A stretch of DNA of 64,000 nt. Source: Desulfovibrio sp. GTDB taxonomy: Bacteria; Desulfobacterota; Desulfovibrionia; Desulfovibrionales; Desulfovibrionaceae. Shown in pieces: positions 28,224-39,798 of this stretch (position 1 is its first letter; each line of letters opens with the position of its first letter). The DNA lies in the NCBI RefSeq assembly GCF_009712225.1, contig NZ_WASP01000006.1, forward strand, positions 186,001-250,000, in the 5' to 3' direction. The position numbers and the translations under genes were made by a program. Below the pieces are notes generated by a model. It ran no database searches, was not told where the DNA came from, and worked only from the letters and a program-made list of their open reading frames with translations.

Positions 28224-29045
28224 TTATGCATTATTGTCAAGCTGCTCGGCCCAAAAAGCGGCCAGCGCCTGAAAATCTTTGTTGGCGAGTGCTTCGGGGC
28301 GCAGGCTTGGGTCGAGCCCGGTTTTTTCAAGCGCCGTCTCAAGACCGGGCAGGCCGCTGCGCCGAAAAACGCCGCCAAGCTGCTTGCGGCGCTGCTGAAA
28401 GCACACGCGCAACAGTTTTGACAGCACCTCGGGGTGGGCGGGTCTGCTCTCTGGCGGCAGGGGATCAAACGACAGCACGGCGGAATCGACCTTGGGCGGT
28501 GGGCTGAATGCACCTGGGCCAACAATAAATTCCATGCGCGGTCGGGCGTAGCTTTGCACCCATACGGAAAGCGCGCCGTAGTGATTGGTGTTGGGTTGCG
28601 CCGCCAGCCTCTGGCCCACTTCTTTTTGCACCATGAATGCTGCACGCTTCCAGCCAGTGGCCCGCGAAACAATGTCCCAGATCAGGGGTGAGGCCACGTT
28701 GTAGGGCAGGTTACCAATGATCTTCCACGGAGTCTGGGGCGTTATGCGCCGCCAGTCAAAGCGCAGGGCATCGGTAAGTACGGCCTGGGTGCGGACCTCG
28801 CCAAGGCGCTGGCGTTCCGCCGCCCAGTGGTCGTCTTTTTCAAGCAGCAGCAGACGCGCGTGAGGCTGTTCCTCAATGGCGCGGGTAAGAGCCCCGGGGC
28901 CTGGGCCGATCTCAAGCACCATGTCGTCGGGCTTGGGCAACAGCAGCATGGCTATGCGGCGGCAGATGTCCTCGCGCTTCAAAAAGTGCTGTCCAAGGCT
29001 TTTCTTGGCGCGGGGCTGGCCGTGTGTGGTTTCGTGTTGCTGCAT
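28224..29045 (-). CDS. rsmA: 16S rRNA adenine(1518/1519)-N6 dimethyltransferase
   Basis: RsmA (KsgA) dimethylates two adjacent adenines in helix 45 of 16S rRNA. Visible family motifs: [14 protein letters not shown] at the N terminus, the SAM-binding [13 protein letters not shown] near residue 47, the catalytic [11 protein letters not shown] near residue 118, and the C-terminal helical domain. The length is 273 aa. GAGGA precedes the ATG, six bases after the EF-G paralogue stops, so the two are probably co-transcribed. Confidence 0.96.
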   Translation of the reverse strand: MQQHETTHGQPRAKKSLGQHFLKREDICRRIAMLLLPKPDDMVLEIGPGPGALTRAIEEQPHARLLLLEKDDHWAAERQRLGEVRTQAVLTDALRFDWRRITPQTPWKIIGNLPYNVASPLIWDIVSRATGWKRAAFMVQKEVGQRLAAQPNTNHYGALSVWVQSYARPRMEFIVGPGAFSPPPKVDSAVLSFDPLPPESRPAHPEVLSKLLRVCFQQRRKQLGGVFRRSGLPGLETALEKTGLDPSLRPEALANKDFQALAAFWAEQLDNNA

Positions 29046-29051
29046 GGTTCC

Positions 29052-31094
29052 TCAGGGCAGGTCAAAGCGGTCAAAGGTCATTACCAGCCCGGCGCGGCCC
29101 TGGGTGACCGAACGCAAGGAGGTGGAAAAGCCAAACAGGCGACGCAGGGGCGCTGTGCCGCGCAGGGTTTTGCGGCCGCCGTGGTCTTCCATGTCTTCAA
29201 CCTTGCCGCCGCAGGTGGTGAACATTGTGATGGACGCGCCCAGAAAGTCTTCCGGCGCGGTGATTTCAACGCGCATCACGGGCTCCATAACCACAGGCGA
29301 GGCCGCAGCCAGCGCCTCGCGCAGGGCCTGACCCGCAGCCATGCGGCTGCCGGGAACCGTGGTCACGCCCTCCTGCCGTTCCACCGAGGTGAGCGTTACG
29401 GCAACATCTTCCACAGGGTAGCCGGTGAAGTCCCCCGATTGCAGGGCGTCGCGCACGCCTTCAATGGCGGCATCCAGATAGATTCTGGGCAGTATCTTGC
29501 GGGCCTCGGCGGCATCCTGCGGCAAAAAGTCGCCCACCTCAACCACATTGCCCGTGCCTCTGGTACGCGGTGCAACCCGCAGGACCACAGAGCCCTGATG
29601 GCGCTCCTTACCCAGTTCCTTGTCAAACACAACGGCGGCCTCGGCCTCTTTGCGCACTGTTTCGCGCAGCACTACCTGCGGGTTGCCCGCGCGGGGGCTG
29701 ATGCCGTATTCTCGCTTCATGCGTTCAAGCAGCACGTCCAGATGCAGCTCGCCCATGCCCGAAACGTTGCGGGTGCCAGTGTCGTCGTCCAGTTGTGCCA
29801 GCAGAGTCGGGTCTTCTTCGGTATATCTGGCGAGGGCTTCGTCCAGAATCTTGCTTTCGTCGGCATTGCGGGGTTCGAGCGCAAGAGTGATGACCGGCGC
29901 GTAAGCGTCGATACTTTCCAGCGCCAGCTGGCGCTCTCGGGCGGTATATGTTTCGCCCGTATGGGCCGAACGCAGACCAACGACCACCACAATTTCGCCC
30001 GCCTCGGCGCTTTCAAGCTGCTCGCGGCGGTCGGCATGGGGGCGGTATATGCGGCCCAGACGGTCGTCCTTGCCGTTGGCGGTGTTGCGCAGGTTTTCGC
30101 CCTCGTGGATGCGGCCCGCGTACATGCGCACAAAGGACAGCTTGCGACCGTTTTCCATCAGTACCTTGAAAACCAGCGCCACAGCGGGAGCATTGGGAGT
30201 CGCCTCCACCACAATTTCGTTGCCTTCGGCATCGTGCCCAACAGGAGCCGGAACATCGGCGGGCGAGGGCAGCAGGCTGCAAACGGCGTCGAGCACCGGC
30301 TGCACGCCCATGTTGCGCAGGGCAGAACCGCAGAATACGGGCGTGATTGCGCGGGCAAGCGTGGCACGGCGCAGGGCGGCCTGCACATCGGCAAGCGTGA
30401 ACGCGCCCTCAAGATAAAGATCTACAAAGGTTTCGTCAGCCTCGGCCAGTTTTTCCAGCAGAGTTTCACGCCAGGGAGCGGCGAGGGCTGCTTCCTCAGC
30501 TGTAAAGGGGGAGCGGTGCACGGTTTGCCCCTGATCGGCCTGATCAAAGGCAAGGGTCTGCTCGTTTACAAGATCAAGCACTGCGCTGAAGTCTTCGCCC
30601 TGCCCCATGGGGATGGTAAGGGCCACAGCATTGGCCTGCAGGCGCTGACGCATGGCCTCGAGCACGGCTTCAAAATCCGCGCCCAGCCGGTCAACCTTGT
30701 TGATAAAGGCGATCTTTGGCACGCCAAAATCTTCTGACTGCCGCCACACGGTTTCCGATTGTGGCTCAACCCCGCCAACGGCGCAGAATACGCCCACGGC
30801 TCCGTCGAGCACGCGCAGTGAACGCTCTACTTCAATGGTAAAGTCCACATGGCCGGGGGTGTCGATAAGGTTGATGGTATTGTCGCCCCACTGGCAGGTG
30901 GTGCAGGCAGACATGATGGTGATGCCGCGTTCCTGTTCTTCCGGCATGTAGTCCATGGTGGCTGCTCCGTCGTGTACCTCGCCCATGCGGTGGATCTTGC
31001 GGCTGTAAAAGAGCATGCGCTCTGAAAGCGTGGTTTTGCCCGCGTCGATATGGGCAATAATGCCTATGTTGCGGATATGCTTGATGCTGGGCAT
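29052..31094 (-). CDS. elongation factor G paralogue (EF-G2 type)
   Basis: A 680-residue translational GTPase. The G domain is intact: G1 AHIDAGKTTLSERML, G2 RGITI, G3 DTPGHVDF, G4 NKVD. Domain II follows, but domain IV lacks the canonical QSGGRGQYGHVV strand (DKELGKERHQGSVVLRV sits there), and the tip segment reads RQEGVTTVPGSRM, so the translocation-important His of the tip loop is not visible. Domain V is recognisable (FGFSTSLRSVTQGRA) without the usual GDLNxRRG. It is not beside rpsL/rpsG/tufA, so it is likely the second EF-G with a recycling or stress role. Neighbours are the unknown gene upstream and rsmA downstream. Confidence 0.85.
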   Translation of the reverse strand: MPSIKHIRNIGIIAHIDAGKTTLSERMLFYSRKIHRMGEVHDGAATMDYMPEEQERGITIMSACTTCQWGDNTINLIDTPGHVDFTIEVERSLRVLDGAVGVFCAVGGVEPQSETVWRQSEDFGVPKIAFINKVDRLGADFEAVLEAMRQRLQANAVALTIPMGQGEDFSAVLDLVNEQTLAFDQADQGQTVHRSPFTAEEAALAAPWRETLLEKLAEADETFVDLYLEGAFTLADVQAALRRATLARAITPVFCGSALRNMGVQPVLDAVCSLLPSPADVPAPVGHDAEGNEIVVEATPNAPAVALVFKVLMENGRKLSFVRMYAGRIHEGENLRNTANGKDDRLGRIYRPHADRREQLESAEAGEIVVVVGLRSAHTGETYTARERQLALESIDAYAPVITLALEPRNADESKILDEALARYTEEDPTLLAQLDDDTGTRNVSGMGELHLDVLLERMKREYGISPRAGNPQVVLRETVRKEAEAAVVFDKELGKERHQGSVVLRVAPRTRGTGNVVEVGDFLPQDAAEARKILPRIYLDAAIEGVRDALQSGDFTGYPVEDVAVTLTSVERQEGVTTVPGSRMAAGQALREALAAASPVVMEPVMRVEITAPEDFLGASITMFTTCGGKVEDMEDHGGRKTLRGTAPLRRLFGFSTSLRSVTQGRAGLVMTFDRFDLP

Positions 31095-31185
31095 GGTTTG
31101 GCTCCCAAAGCGTGGTGTTGCTTTATGATTGCGGCTGTCGCGTTACTGGCCGATGTAATGGCCCGATGCAGGGCCTTGCGCCAGA

Positions 31186-32058
31186 TTACAGCAGTCCAAA
31201 TGCCTGACGCTGCACGCGGAAGAAATCGGGCGTGAGGCCGGGATGCAGCCAGAACCCTTCACATCCTGGTGTAATTGCAGGCGCGCTGCTGTGGGGAAAG
31301 GGGCCGGTGCGGCGTTCGCGGCAATGGCCCAGCGCCGCCACGGGCGCAAGATAGGTAGCGTCCGGTGAGAGGAGCAGAGGGGCATCAAGCGCCGCTTCGA
31401 GCGCTTCAGCCTGCGCAAAGGCAAGCGCCTCAAGGTCAAAGGCATCAGGCTTGGGCAGGCACAGCACGGGCGAGCGGCGTTCTTCATAGCAGGGCAGATC
31501 CAGCGTTCTGGCGGCCCCGGCAACGGCATCAAGCTCACCTTTGTGCAGCAGCACCAGCCGCCCCGGCCCCGGCTGTGTTTCTTCCAGCAGGGCGCAGAGG
31601 CCTGCGCTGTCCATGACAAAGATGTCTTCCACGCCCGCCAGCTCCAGAGTGACAAGCGCGTTGGCAGAAGGCGTGCCACCCACGCACACGGCCCCAAGCA
31701 GGGGCACGCCGCCCAGCAGAGCGGGCATGCAGGCCGCCGCAAGGCGGGCCGCCGCCGCATAGGCTGGCGTAAAGGCAATGACCGCCCAGGGCGCGGGGTG
31801 CGCTATGGAGCGCCGCCAGAACCCCAGATGGGTGTTGCGGATCTCGTTGCGATGGCTGGTGGTGCTTTCGCCAAAGTGCATGTGGGCCAGCGCCAGCCCT
31901 GTTTTGACGGCGGCGCGCAGGTGCGCGGGCGTGGCCTCGTAGGCTGACGCGGCGAGAGCATCGTCGAGCCGCGCGTCTTCCGCCCACTGGGGCCAGCACA
32001 CGGTGGCGGGGGCTTCCGCCCCCGGTTCCTGCCGGTTTTCCATATCAAACAGGGACAT
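31186..32058 (-). CDS. unknown protein, possibly ALDH/histidinol-dehydrogenase-like
   Basis: A 290-residue cytosolic protein that I cannot name. The segment HPAPWAVIAFTPAYAAAARL then AAACMPALLGGVPLLG, LVTLELAGVEDIFVMDSA and the hydrophobic pattern before it recall the nucleotide-binding region of aldehyde and histidinol dehydrogenases, but a catalytic Cys or His-Glu pair is not evident, so any activity is unproven. The N-terminal part has ALAHMHFGESTTSHRNEIRN. It lies 23 bases after argH, with GGAG before the ATG, and upstream of the EF-G paralogue, so it probably belongs to the argH transcript. Confidence 0.7.
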   Translation of the reverse strand: MSLFDMENRQEPGAEAPATVCWPQWAEDARLDDALAASAYEATPAHLRAAVKTGLALAHMHFGESTTSHRNEIRNTHLGFWRRSIAHPAPWAVIAFTPAYAAAARLAAACMPALLGGVPLLGAVCVGGTPSANALVTLELAGVEDIFVMDSAGLCALLEETQPGPGRLVLLHKGELDAVAGAARTLDLPCYEERRSPVLCLPKPDAFDLEALAFAQAEALEAALDAPLLLSPDATYLAPVAALGHCRERRTGPFPHSSAPAITPGCEGFWLHPGLTPDFFRVQRQAFGLL

Positions 32059-32081
32059 GGCACATTACTCCGTTTTCAGCA

Positions 32082-33479
32082 CTAATCCTTGCCCAGAATC
32101 TGGCCAAGCCATTCGTGCATCTGTGCAAGCTGGGTTTCAACAGAGTGGGGGCCAGTACCACCGGGGGTTTCGCGGCGGCTCACGGCTGCGGCGTATTCCA
32201 GAATGGCAAAAACCGAATCATCAATGCGCTGCTCAAGAATCTGGAGCTCGCCGAGGGTAAGATCTTCAAGGCCCTTGCCAGCCTTTTCGGCCATGGCCAC
32301 GGCCTGACCGGTGATGTGGTGCGCCTCGCGGAAGGGAATGCCCTTGCCCACGAGGTAGTCGGCCAGCTCGGTAGCGTTGAGGAACCCGGCCTTGCAGGCT
32401 TCGCGCATGCGGTCGGTGCGGAAGGTCAGTTCTTCAAGCATGCCCGCCATGAGGCGCAGCGAGGCTTCGACCGTGCGGTCAGCATCAAGGAAACCTTCCT
32501 TGTCTTCCTGCATGTCGCGGTTATAGGCCAAGGGCAGACCCTTCATGACCGTGAGCAGGCCGGTAAGCGCGCCGTAAACACGCCCTGTCTTGCCGCGCAT
32601 GAGCTCGGCAACGTCAGGGTTTTTCTTTTGCGGCATGATGGACGAGCCGGTGGAGTAACCATCGGAAAGGCGCACGAAACCAAAGGCGGGGTTGGCCCAC
32701 AGGATGATTTCTTCGCACAGGCGCGAAAGGTGCATCATGATGGCCGAACCGTCAAAAAGGGCTTCGAGCACAAAGTCGCGGTCAGAAACGGCGTCCATGG
32801 AATTGCTGTAAATATCGGCAAAGCCCACCTCGTCGGCCACGCTCTGCGGGTCGAGGGGATAGGTTGTTCCGGCCAGGGCAGCCGCGCCAAGGGGTGAAAT
32901 GCGCACACGCTCAAGGGTGTCTTCAAGGCGCATGGCGTCGCGGCGAAACATGGAGGCGTATGCCAGCAGGTGGTGGGCAAGGCTTACGGGCTGGGCGGGC
33001 TGCAGGTGGGTGCAGCCGGGCAGGATATCCGTTTTGTGTTCGGCGGCCTTTTCGGCCAGCACAGAGCACAGGTAGGCCGCGCGCTGCCGCCAGGTTTCGA
33101 GGCGGTCGGCCACAAAAAGCCGAAAGGTCAGGCCCACCTGATCGTTGCGGCTGCGGCCCGTGTGCAGCTTTTTGCCCACATCTCCCACAAGCTCGGTGAG
33201 GCGCGCCTCGATATTCATGTGCACGTCTTCAAGTTCTGGCTTCCACACAAAATTGCCAGCCTCGATTTCTTCTCGTACGCGGTCCAGACCGTTGACCAGA
33301 ATCCGGGCCTCGCTCTGGCTGATGACGCCCTGGCGGCCCAGCATGCGGGCATGCGCCTGTGAAGCGCGGATATCCTGGGCGTAAAGCGCCCTGTCGTAGG
33401 ATTGCGAATCCGTATACTGGGCCACGGCTTCCTTGGGGCCTTCGGCAAAGCGGCCGCCCCAGCTCTGGTTGGTCTTCAT
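32082..33479 (-). CDS. argH: argininosuccinate lyase
   Basis: The last step of arginine synthesis, releasing fumarate from argininosuccinate. Family motifs: [11 protein letters not shown] at the N terminus, [30 protein letters not shown], and the fumarase-superfamily signature [12 protein letters not shown] near residue 285. At 465 aa it is full length. It is 215 bases downstream of argG, with two terminator-like hairpins between them. Confidence 0.97.
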   Translation of the reverse strand: MKTNQSWGGRFAEGPKEAVAQYTDSQSYDRALYAQDIRASQAHARMLGRQGVISQSEARILVNGLDRVREEIEAGNFVWKPELEDVHMNIEARLTELVGDVGKKLHTGRSRNDQVGLTFRLFVADRLETWRQRAAYLCSVLAEKAAEHKTDILPGCTHLQPAQPVSLAHHLLAYASMFRRDAMRLEDTLERVRISPLGAAALAGTTYPLDPQSVADEVGFADIYSNSMDAVSDRDFVLEALFDGSAIMMHLSRLCEEIILWANPAFGFVRLSDGYSTGSSIMPQKKNPDVAELMRGKTGRVYGALTGLLTVMKGLPLAYNRDMQEDKEGFLDADRTVEASLRLMAGMLEELTFRTDRMREACKAGFLNATELADYLVGKGIPFREAHHITGQAVAMAEKAGKGLEDLTLGELQILEQRIDDSVFAILEYAAAVSRRETPGGTGPHSVETQLAQMHEWLGQILGKD

Positions 33480-33501
33480 GGTCTGTCCGTTTTCAGTAAA
33501 A

Positions 33502-33550
33502 AATGAATCGGGGGAAACCGCGTTGCTTATGGCAAACGCCGCTTCCCCCG
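33502..33550 (-). terminator. hairpin and T-run in the argH leader
   Basis: On the minus strand an outer stem CGGGGGAA / TTCCCCCG encloses an inner imperfect GCGTTTGC / GCAACGC stem. It is followed by ATTCATTTTTTAC and then the argH ribosome-binding region. It lies 22 bases before the argH start, so it could act as an attenuator or as an extra terminator. Confidence 0.5.
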
Positions 33551-33645
33551 GAACCTGTTGCGTTACTTTTCCGCAAAGCGCGCGGCTTTGCCGCCAATGG
33601 CCGAACCATTACGGCACAGGCTCCGGGAAAGGCGTTCCATATTCC

Positions 33646-33685
33646 AAAAAGCCGCATGCCGCCGCAAATGTGGACAGCATGCGGC
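33646..33685 (-). terminator. intrinsic terminator of argG
   Basis: Stem GCCGCATGC / GCATGCGGC with a 17-base loop, followed on the minus strand by TTTTT, starting ten bases past the argG stop. Confidence 0.7.
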
Positions 33686-33694
33686 CCTTCAAGA

Positions 33695-34900
<1,206 letters not shown>

Positions 34901-34932
34901 GTAAGGAGCCCCCTTGTGGATTCAAGAGAAAA

Positions 34933-34961
34933 ATTATTGCGCAAAAAAATGTGCGAGGCAA
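34933..34961 (-). promoter_or_regulatory. candidate sigma-70 promoter of argG
   Basis: On the minus strand: TTGCCT, 17-bp spacer, AATAAT, about 33 bases upstream of the argG start. No clear ArgR-type operator (AT-rich imperfect palindrome) could be identified around it. Confidence 0.5.
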
Positions 34962-35085
34962 GGGCTTTGTGCCGCCCGCTGGCAGCGCCCACGGGCATAG
35001 AGCCGCAATGCGCGCCTGACGGGCCTGAACTGGGCTGCAGTGGGTCGCCCGCAAGCCTGCGTATTCATTTGGCCGAAGGAAAAAC

Positions 35086-35114
35086 TTGACTTTTATACCA
35101 GCTGTGGAATAAAA
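35086..35114 (+). promoter_or_regulatory. candidate sigma-70 promoter of carB
   Basis: TTGACT, a 17-bp spacer and ATAAAA (weak -10) in an AT-rich stretch, 75 bases upstream of the carB start. Confidence 0.35.
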
Positions 35115-35188
35115 ACAATCGTTTTATGCAAATCGGCGCGCCTGTGCCGCGTCATTACCTCTGATCTCAAAATCCGCAGGAAAGTTCA

Positions 35189-38100
35189 ATGCCCAAGCGT
35201 TCGGATTTACACAAAATTCTTGTCATCGGCGCGGGCCCGATCATCATTGGCCAGGGCTGCGAGTTTGACTACTCCGGTTCACAGGCTGTGAAGGCCCTCA
35301 AGGAAGAAGGGTACGAGGTGGTGCTGGTCAATTCCAACCCGGCTACCATCATGACCGATCCGCATATGGCTGACGCCACCTATGTGGAACCCATCGAGCA
35401 GGAAACCCTTGCCGCAATCATCCGAAAAGAGCGCCCCGACGCTCTCTTGCCTACGCTTGGCGGTCAGACGGCTTTGAACGCCGCTCTTGGGCTTGCCAAG
35501 AGCGGCGTTTTGGCGGAATGCGGCGTTGAGCTTATCGGCGCGCGCGCCGACGTTATCGAAAAAGCCGAAAGCCGCGAACTGTTCCGCGAGGCCATGGAAC
35601 ACATCGGCCTCAAGATGCCCGCCAGCGGCATTGCCCGCACCATCGAAGACGTGCGCCAGCTCGGCAACGTGCTGCCCTTTCCCCTTATTGTGCGCCCGGC
35701 CTTTACGCTTGGCGGCACGGGCGGCGGCGTGGCCTACAACATGGAAGACCTCGAATCCATCGCGGCCAGCGGTCTTTCGGCCAGCCCCACCTCTGAAGTC
35801 ATGATTGAGCAGAGCGTGCTTGGGTGGAAAGAAATTGAAATGGAAGTGATGCGTGACGCCAAGGACAACTGCGTCATCATCTGCGCCATTGAAAACTTTG
35901 ATCCCATGGGCGTGCACACGGGCGACTCCATCACCGTGGCCCCGGTGCAGACCCTCTCTGATGTCGAATACCAGAACATCCGCGACGCCTCCATTGCCAT
36001 CATGCGCGAAATCGGCGTTGAAACGGGCGGCAGTAACGTGCAGTTCGGCATCAACCCGGCCAACGGCGAGATCGTGGTGATCGAAATGAACCCCCGCGTT
36101 TCGCGTTCGTCGGCGCTGGCTTCCAAGGCCACGGGTTTCCCCATTGCCAAAATCGCAGCCAAGCTGGCCGTGGGTTACACCCTCGACGAGCTGAACAACG
36201 ACATCACCCGCGAAACCGTGGCCAGCTTTGAGCCCGCCATCGACTACTGCGTGGTGAAGATTCCCCGCTTTACCTTTGAAAAGTTCCCCGGTGCCAAGGA
36301 CGAGCTCACCACCTCCATGAAGAGCGTGGGCGAAGCCATGAGCATTGGCCGTACCTTCAAGGAAGCCCTGCAAAAAGGCCTGCGCTCCATGGAAATTGGC
36401 GCCACCGGCCTTGGCTACAGCTTCCGTTCCGAGCTGCCCGACCGCGAAACCATTCTCGAATCCCTGCACCGGCCTAACTCGCGGCGCATGTTTTCGCTGC
36501 GTCAGGCCCTTGTGGCCGGGATCAGCGAAGAAGAAATATTTGCGGTTTCGGCCATCGACCCCTGGTTTATCCGTCAGGTGCGCGACATCGTTGAAATGGA
36601 AAAGCGCATCAGCAACTTTGGCCTTGCCAACGACATGACCACCGCCAACAAGGCGCTGGCCGACATGCTGCGCGAAGCCAAGGAATACGGATTTTCCGAC
36701 CGCCAGCTGGCGGAAATGTGGAAGATGGGCGAGGCCGACATTCGCCACATGCGCAAGGAAATGGACGTGGAGCCCACCTATTATCTGGTGGATACCTGCG
36801 CCGCGGAATTCGAGGCCTACACCCCGTATTTTTACTCCACCTACGAGCGTGGCGACGAAATCAAGATTGAAGACTGCCGCAAGGTGCTCATTCTTGGCGG
36901 CGGCCCCAACCGTATTGGTCAGGGCATCGAGTTTGACTACTGCTGCTGCCATGCCTCGTTTGCCCTGCGCGACGCGGGCGTGATGGCGATCATGGCCAAC
37001 TCGAACCCCGAAACCGTTTCCACAGACTACGACACCTCGGACAGGCTCTACTTTGAGCCCCTGACCTTCGAGGACGTGATGAACATTGTGGAAAGGGAAA
37101 AGCCCGAGGGCGTCATTGTGCAGTTTGGCGGTCAGACCCCGCTGAACCTCGCCGTGCCGCTCATGCGCGCTGGCGTGCCCATTCTGGGCACCAGCCCCGA
37201 CGCCATTGACCGAGCCGAAGACCGCGAGCGCTTCCAGGCACTGATTGAAAAGCTTGAGCTGCTGCAACCGCCGAACGGCACGGCCATGAACCTTGAAGAC
37301 GCTCTGGCCGTGGCCGAGCGCATCACCTACCCCGTGGTTGTGCGGCCCAGCTACGTGCTGGGGGGCCGCGCCATGGCCGTGGTGTACGACGCCGCCGAGC
37401 TCAAGGACTACTTCCACACCCAGGTTCCCGAAAAGCCGGAACACCCCATCCTCATCGACAAGTTCCTTGAGCATGCGGTGGAAGTGGACGTGGACGCCCT
37501 CTCTGACGGCAAGGAAGTGTACGTTGCGGGCATCATGGAGCACATCGAGGAAGCCGGTATCCACTCTGGCGACTCGGCCTGCGTGCTGCCCCCGTATTCG
37601 CTTTCTTACGACCACGTGGCCCGCATTGCGGTACAGGCCGAAGCCCTGGCCCGCGAGCTCAAGGTTGTGGGGCTCATGAACATCCAGTTTGCCATCAAGG
37701 GCGACGATGTTTATATACTTGAGGTAAATCCCCGCGCCTCACGCACGGCTCCCTTTGTGTCCAAGGCCACGGGTGTGCCCCTGCCTTACCTGGCTACCCA
37801 GGTGATGCTGGGCAAAACCCTTGAGGAACTGGACCCCTGGAGCATGCGCAAGGGTGGGTTTACCTGCGTCAAGGAAGCTGTGCTGCCTTTCCAGCGCTTT
37901 CCGGGCGTGGACGTGATACTTGGACCCGAAATGCACTCAACCGGCGAAGTTATGGGCATGGGCTCAAACTTTGGCGAGGCCTTCCTCAAGAGCCAGCTGG
38001 GTGCTGGTCAGGTGTTGCCGCAGGGTGGCAAGCTCTTCCTGTCGGTCAACGACCGCGACAAGCCCTATCTGCCCGAAGTGGCCGATATGTTTGCCAAGCT

Positions 38101-38431
38101 TGGTTTCCACCTGCTGGCAACGCGCGGCACGGCAGCCGTGCTGCGTGAGCACGGGCTTGAAGTTGAAGAAGTGCTGAAGGTTTACGAAGGGCGGCCCAAC
38201 ATTGTGGACCTGCTCATCAACCATGAGGTTGCTCTGGTTATCAATACGGCATCGGGCAAGCATACGGCCAGGGATTCCAAGGCCATCCGTCATGCGGCCC
38301 TTACATATAAGGTTCCTTACTGCACCACCATTGCCGCAGCTCGCGCCACGGCCACGGCCATCGGTTCGCGGCGGGCAGAGACCCATGTGGAAAGTTTGCA
38401 GGAATACTACGCGCGGGAAGCGCGGGGGTAA
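35189..38431 (+). CDS. carB: carbamoyl-phosphate synthase large subunit
   Basis: CarB makes carbamoyl phosphate from bicarbonate, ammonia and two ATP for pyrimidines and arginine. It has the duplicated architecture: ATP-grasp half 1 with [20 protein letters not shown] at the N terminus, half 2 with [20 protein letters not shown] near residue 570, and a C-terminal MGS-like allosteric domain (about residues 940-1080). The length is 1080 aa, complete. AGGAAAG precedes the ATG. It is placed before carA, the reverse of the usual order. Confidence 0.98.
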   Translation: MPKRSDLHKILVIGAGPIIIGQGCEFDYSGSQAVKALKEEGYEVVLVNSNPATIMTDPHMADATYVEPIEQETLAAIIRKERPDALLPTLGGQTALNAALGLAKSGVLAECGVELIGARADVIEKAESRELFREAMEHIGLKMPASGIARTIEDVRQLGNVLPFPLIVRPAFTLGGTGGGVAYNMEDLESIAASGLSASPTSEVMIEQSVLGWKEIEMEVMRDAKDNCVIICAIENFDPMGVHTGDSITVAPVQTLSDVEYQNIRDASIAIMREIGVETGGSNVQFGINPANGEIVVIEMNPRVSRSSALASKATGFPIAKIAAKLAVGYTLDELNNDITRETVASFEPAIDYCVVKIPRFTFEKFPGAKDELTTSMKSVGEAMSIGRTFKEALQKGLRSMEIGATGLGYSFRSELPDRETILESLHRPNSRRMFSLRQALVAGISEEEIFAVSAIDPWFIRQVRDIVEMEKRISNFGLANDMTTANKALADMLREAKEYGFSDRQLAEMWKMGEADIRHMRKEMDVEPTYYLVDTCAAEFEAYTPYFYSTYERGDEIKIEDCRKVLILGGGPNRIGQGIEFDYCCCHASFALRDAGVMAIMANSNPETVSTDYDTSDRLYFEPLTFEDVMNIVEREKPEGVIVQFGGQTPLNLAVPLMRAGVPILGTSPDAIDRAEDRERFQALIEKLELLQPPNGTAMNLEDALAVAERITYPVVVRPSYVLGGRAMAVVYDAAELKDYFHTQVPEKPEHPILIDKFLEHAVEVDVDALSDGKEVYVAGIMEHIEEAGIHSGDSACVLPPYSLSYDHVARIAVQAEALARELKVVGLMNIQFAIKGDDVYILEVNPRASRTAPFVSKATGVPLPYLATQVMLGKTLEELDPWSMRKGGFTCVKEAVLPFQRFPGVDVILGPEMHSTGEVMGMGSNFGEAFLKSQLGAGQVLPQGGKLFLSVNDRDKPYLPEVADMFAKLGFHLLATRGTAAVLREHGLEVEEVLKVYEGRPNIVDLLINHEVALVINTASGKHTARDSKAIRHAALTYKVPYCTTIAAARATATAIGSRRAETHVESLQEYYAREARG

Positions 38432-38434
38432 GTT

Positions 38435-39565
38435 ATGAAAGCATTGCTGGTGCTGGAAGACGGATTTACGCTGGAAGGCAAATCCTTTACCGGAGACTTT
38501 GAAACCGGCGGTGAAGTGATTTTCACCACGGGCATGACTGGCTATCAGGAAGTGCTCACCGACCCCTCTTATTATGGTCAGATGGTATGCATGACCTATC
38601 CGCTGGTGGGTAACTACGGCATATGCGAGGCTGATATGGAATCGGCCCGCGTGCACTGCAGCGCCTTTCTGGTAAAGGAATGCTGCAAGGAGCCCTCCAA
38701 CTGGCAGTCTGTGATGGCGTTGCCCGCCTTTTTGCAGAAGTACGGCACACCTGGCATGGAAGGGCTCGATACACGCGCCCTTACCCGCCACCTGCGCATC
38801 AACGGCGCCATGCGCGGCATGATTTCCACCAGGGAGCTGAACCCGGCTGCTCTTAAGGAAAAAGTGCTCGCCCAGCCCACCATGAAAGGGCGCAACCTTG
38901 TGCCCTTTGTGGCCGCCCAGGAACCCTACGCGTGGTTTGACAACCAGCCGCAAAAGGTAAGCCTTGGGGCCGATGGCGCATATGAGTGGCGCGGCACGGG
39001 CCTGCCCCTGCTGGTATACGATTATGGCATCAAGTGGAACATTCTGCGTCGCCTGTGCGAGGCGGGTTTTGAACCCCTTGCCGTGCCGCCGAACTTTAAC
39101 GCAGCGCAGGCCAAGGCCAGCGGAGCCAAGGGCGTGTTCCTTTCCAACGGCCCCGGCGACCCGGCAACCCTGACAGCAGAGATCGCCCTTGTGCGCGAGC
39201 TTGTGGGCATGTTCCCGGTTACGGGCATCTGCCTTGGTCACCAGCTTATCGGCCACGCCCTTGGCGGCACCACCGACAAGCTCAAGTTTGGTCACCACGG
39301 CTGCAACCACCCGGTCAAGGACCTGACCACCGGACGCATCGAGATTTCGTCGCAGAACCATGGTTTTCATGTGGTGCTCGACGGCGTTAACGATGTGGAG
39401 GCCACGCACATCAACCTGAACGACAACACTCTTGAAGGCCTGCGTCACAAAACCCTGCCTGTCATGAGCGTGCAGTACCACCCCGAAGCGGCGGCAGGAC
39501 CCCGCGACGGCCAGTACCTTTTTGGCCGTTTCCGCCAGTTGATCGGCGAGGCCGCCGGGGCGTAA
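38435..39565 (+). CDS. carA: carbamoyl-phosphate synthase small subunit
   Basis: The glutaminase subunit that feeds ammonia to CarB. The N-terminal domain begins [16 protein letters not shown] and [15 protein letters not shown]. The class I glutamine amidotransferase domain has the nucleophile Cys in [14 protein letters not shown] and the His-Glu pair in [13 protein letters not shown]. The length is 376 aa. It starts three bases after carB, with GGGGG overlapping the carB 3' end as the ribosome-binding site. A terminator follows. Confidence 0.97.
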   Translation: MKALLVLEDGFTLEGKSFTGDFETGGEVIFTTGMTGYQEVLTDPSYYGQMVCMTYPLVGNYGICEADMESARVHCSAFLVKECCKEPSNWQSVMALPAFLQKYGTPGMEGLDTRALTRHLRINGAMRGMISTRELNPAALKEKVLAQPTMKGRNLVPFVAAQEPYAWFDNQPQKVSLGADGAYEWRGTGLPLLVYDYGIKWNILRRLCEAGFEPLAVPPNFNAAQAKASGAKGVFLSNGPGDPATLTAEIALVRELVGMFPVTGICLGHQLIGHALGGTTDKLKFGHHGCNHPVKDLTTGRIEISSQNHGFHVVLDGVNDVEATHINLNDNTLEGLRHKTLPVMSVQYHPEAAAGPRDGQYLFGRFRQLIGEAAGA

Positions 39566-39616
39566 CCGCACGACACATATGATATCTAGGCGGCGCACAG
39601 TGCCGTGCTGGACTTG

Positions 39617-39649
39617 AACCGGCTGTTTGAGCAAAACAGCCGGTTTTTT
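39617..39649 (+). terminator. intrinsic terminator of carBA
   Basis: Stem AACCGGCTGTTT / AAACAGCCGGTT with a short loop, followed by a run of T's, about 50 bases after the carA stop. Confidence 0.85.
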
Positions 39650-39798
39650 CGCGCTTGATATACCGGTGGTGTTTTGGGTAAACTATAAGACACATGGGGC
39701 CTGTGCCCCGGCGGCTTTGCCGCCTGGCTTGAACCGCTCAATGGCAAACAATCCGGCGAGCGGCATTGCAAAGGGTTACTCAACTCAAGGAGCTTATC

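Noticed and set aside
28827..30737. Long plus-strand frame (636 codons) opposite rsmA and the EF-G paralogue
   Set aside because: Antisense shadow, low-complexity His/Gly/Gln/Ala composition and no domain.
35279..37615. Very long minus-strand frame (778 codons) opposite carB
   Set aside because: Antisense shadow of carB; the composition is explained by the third-position bias of the sense gene.
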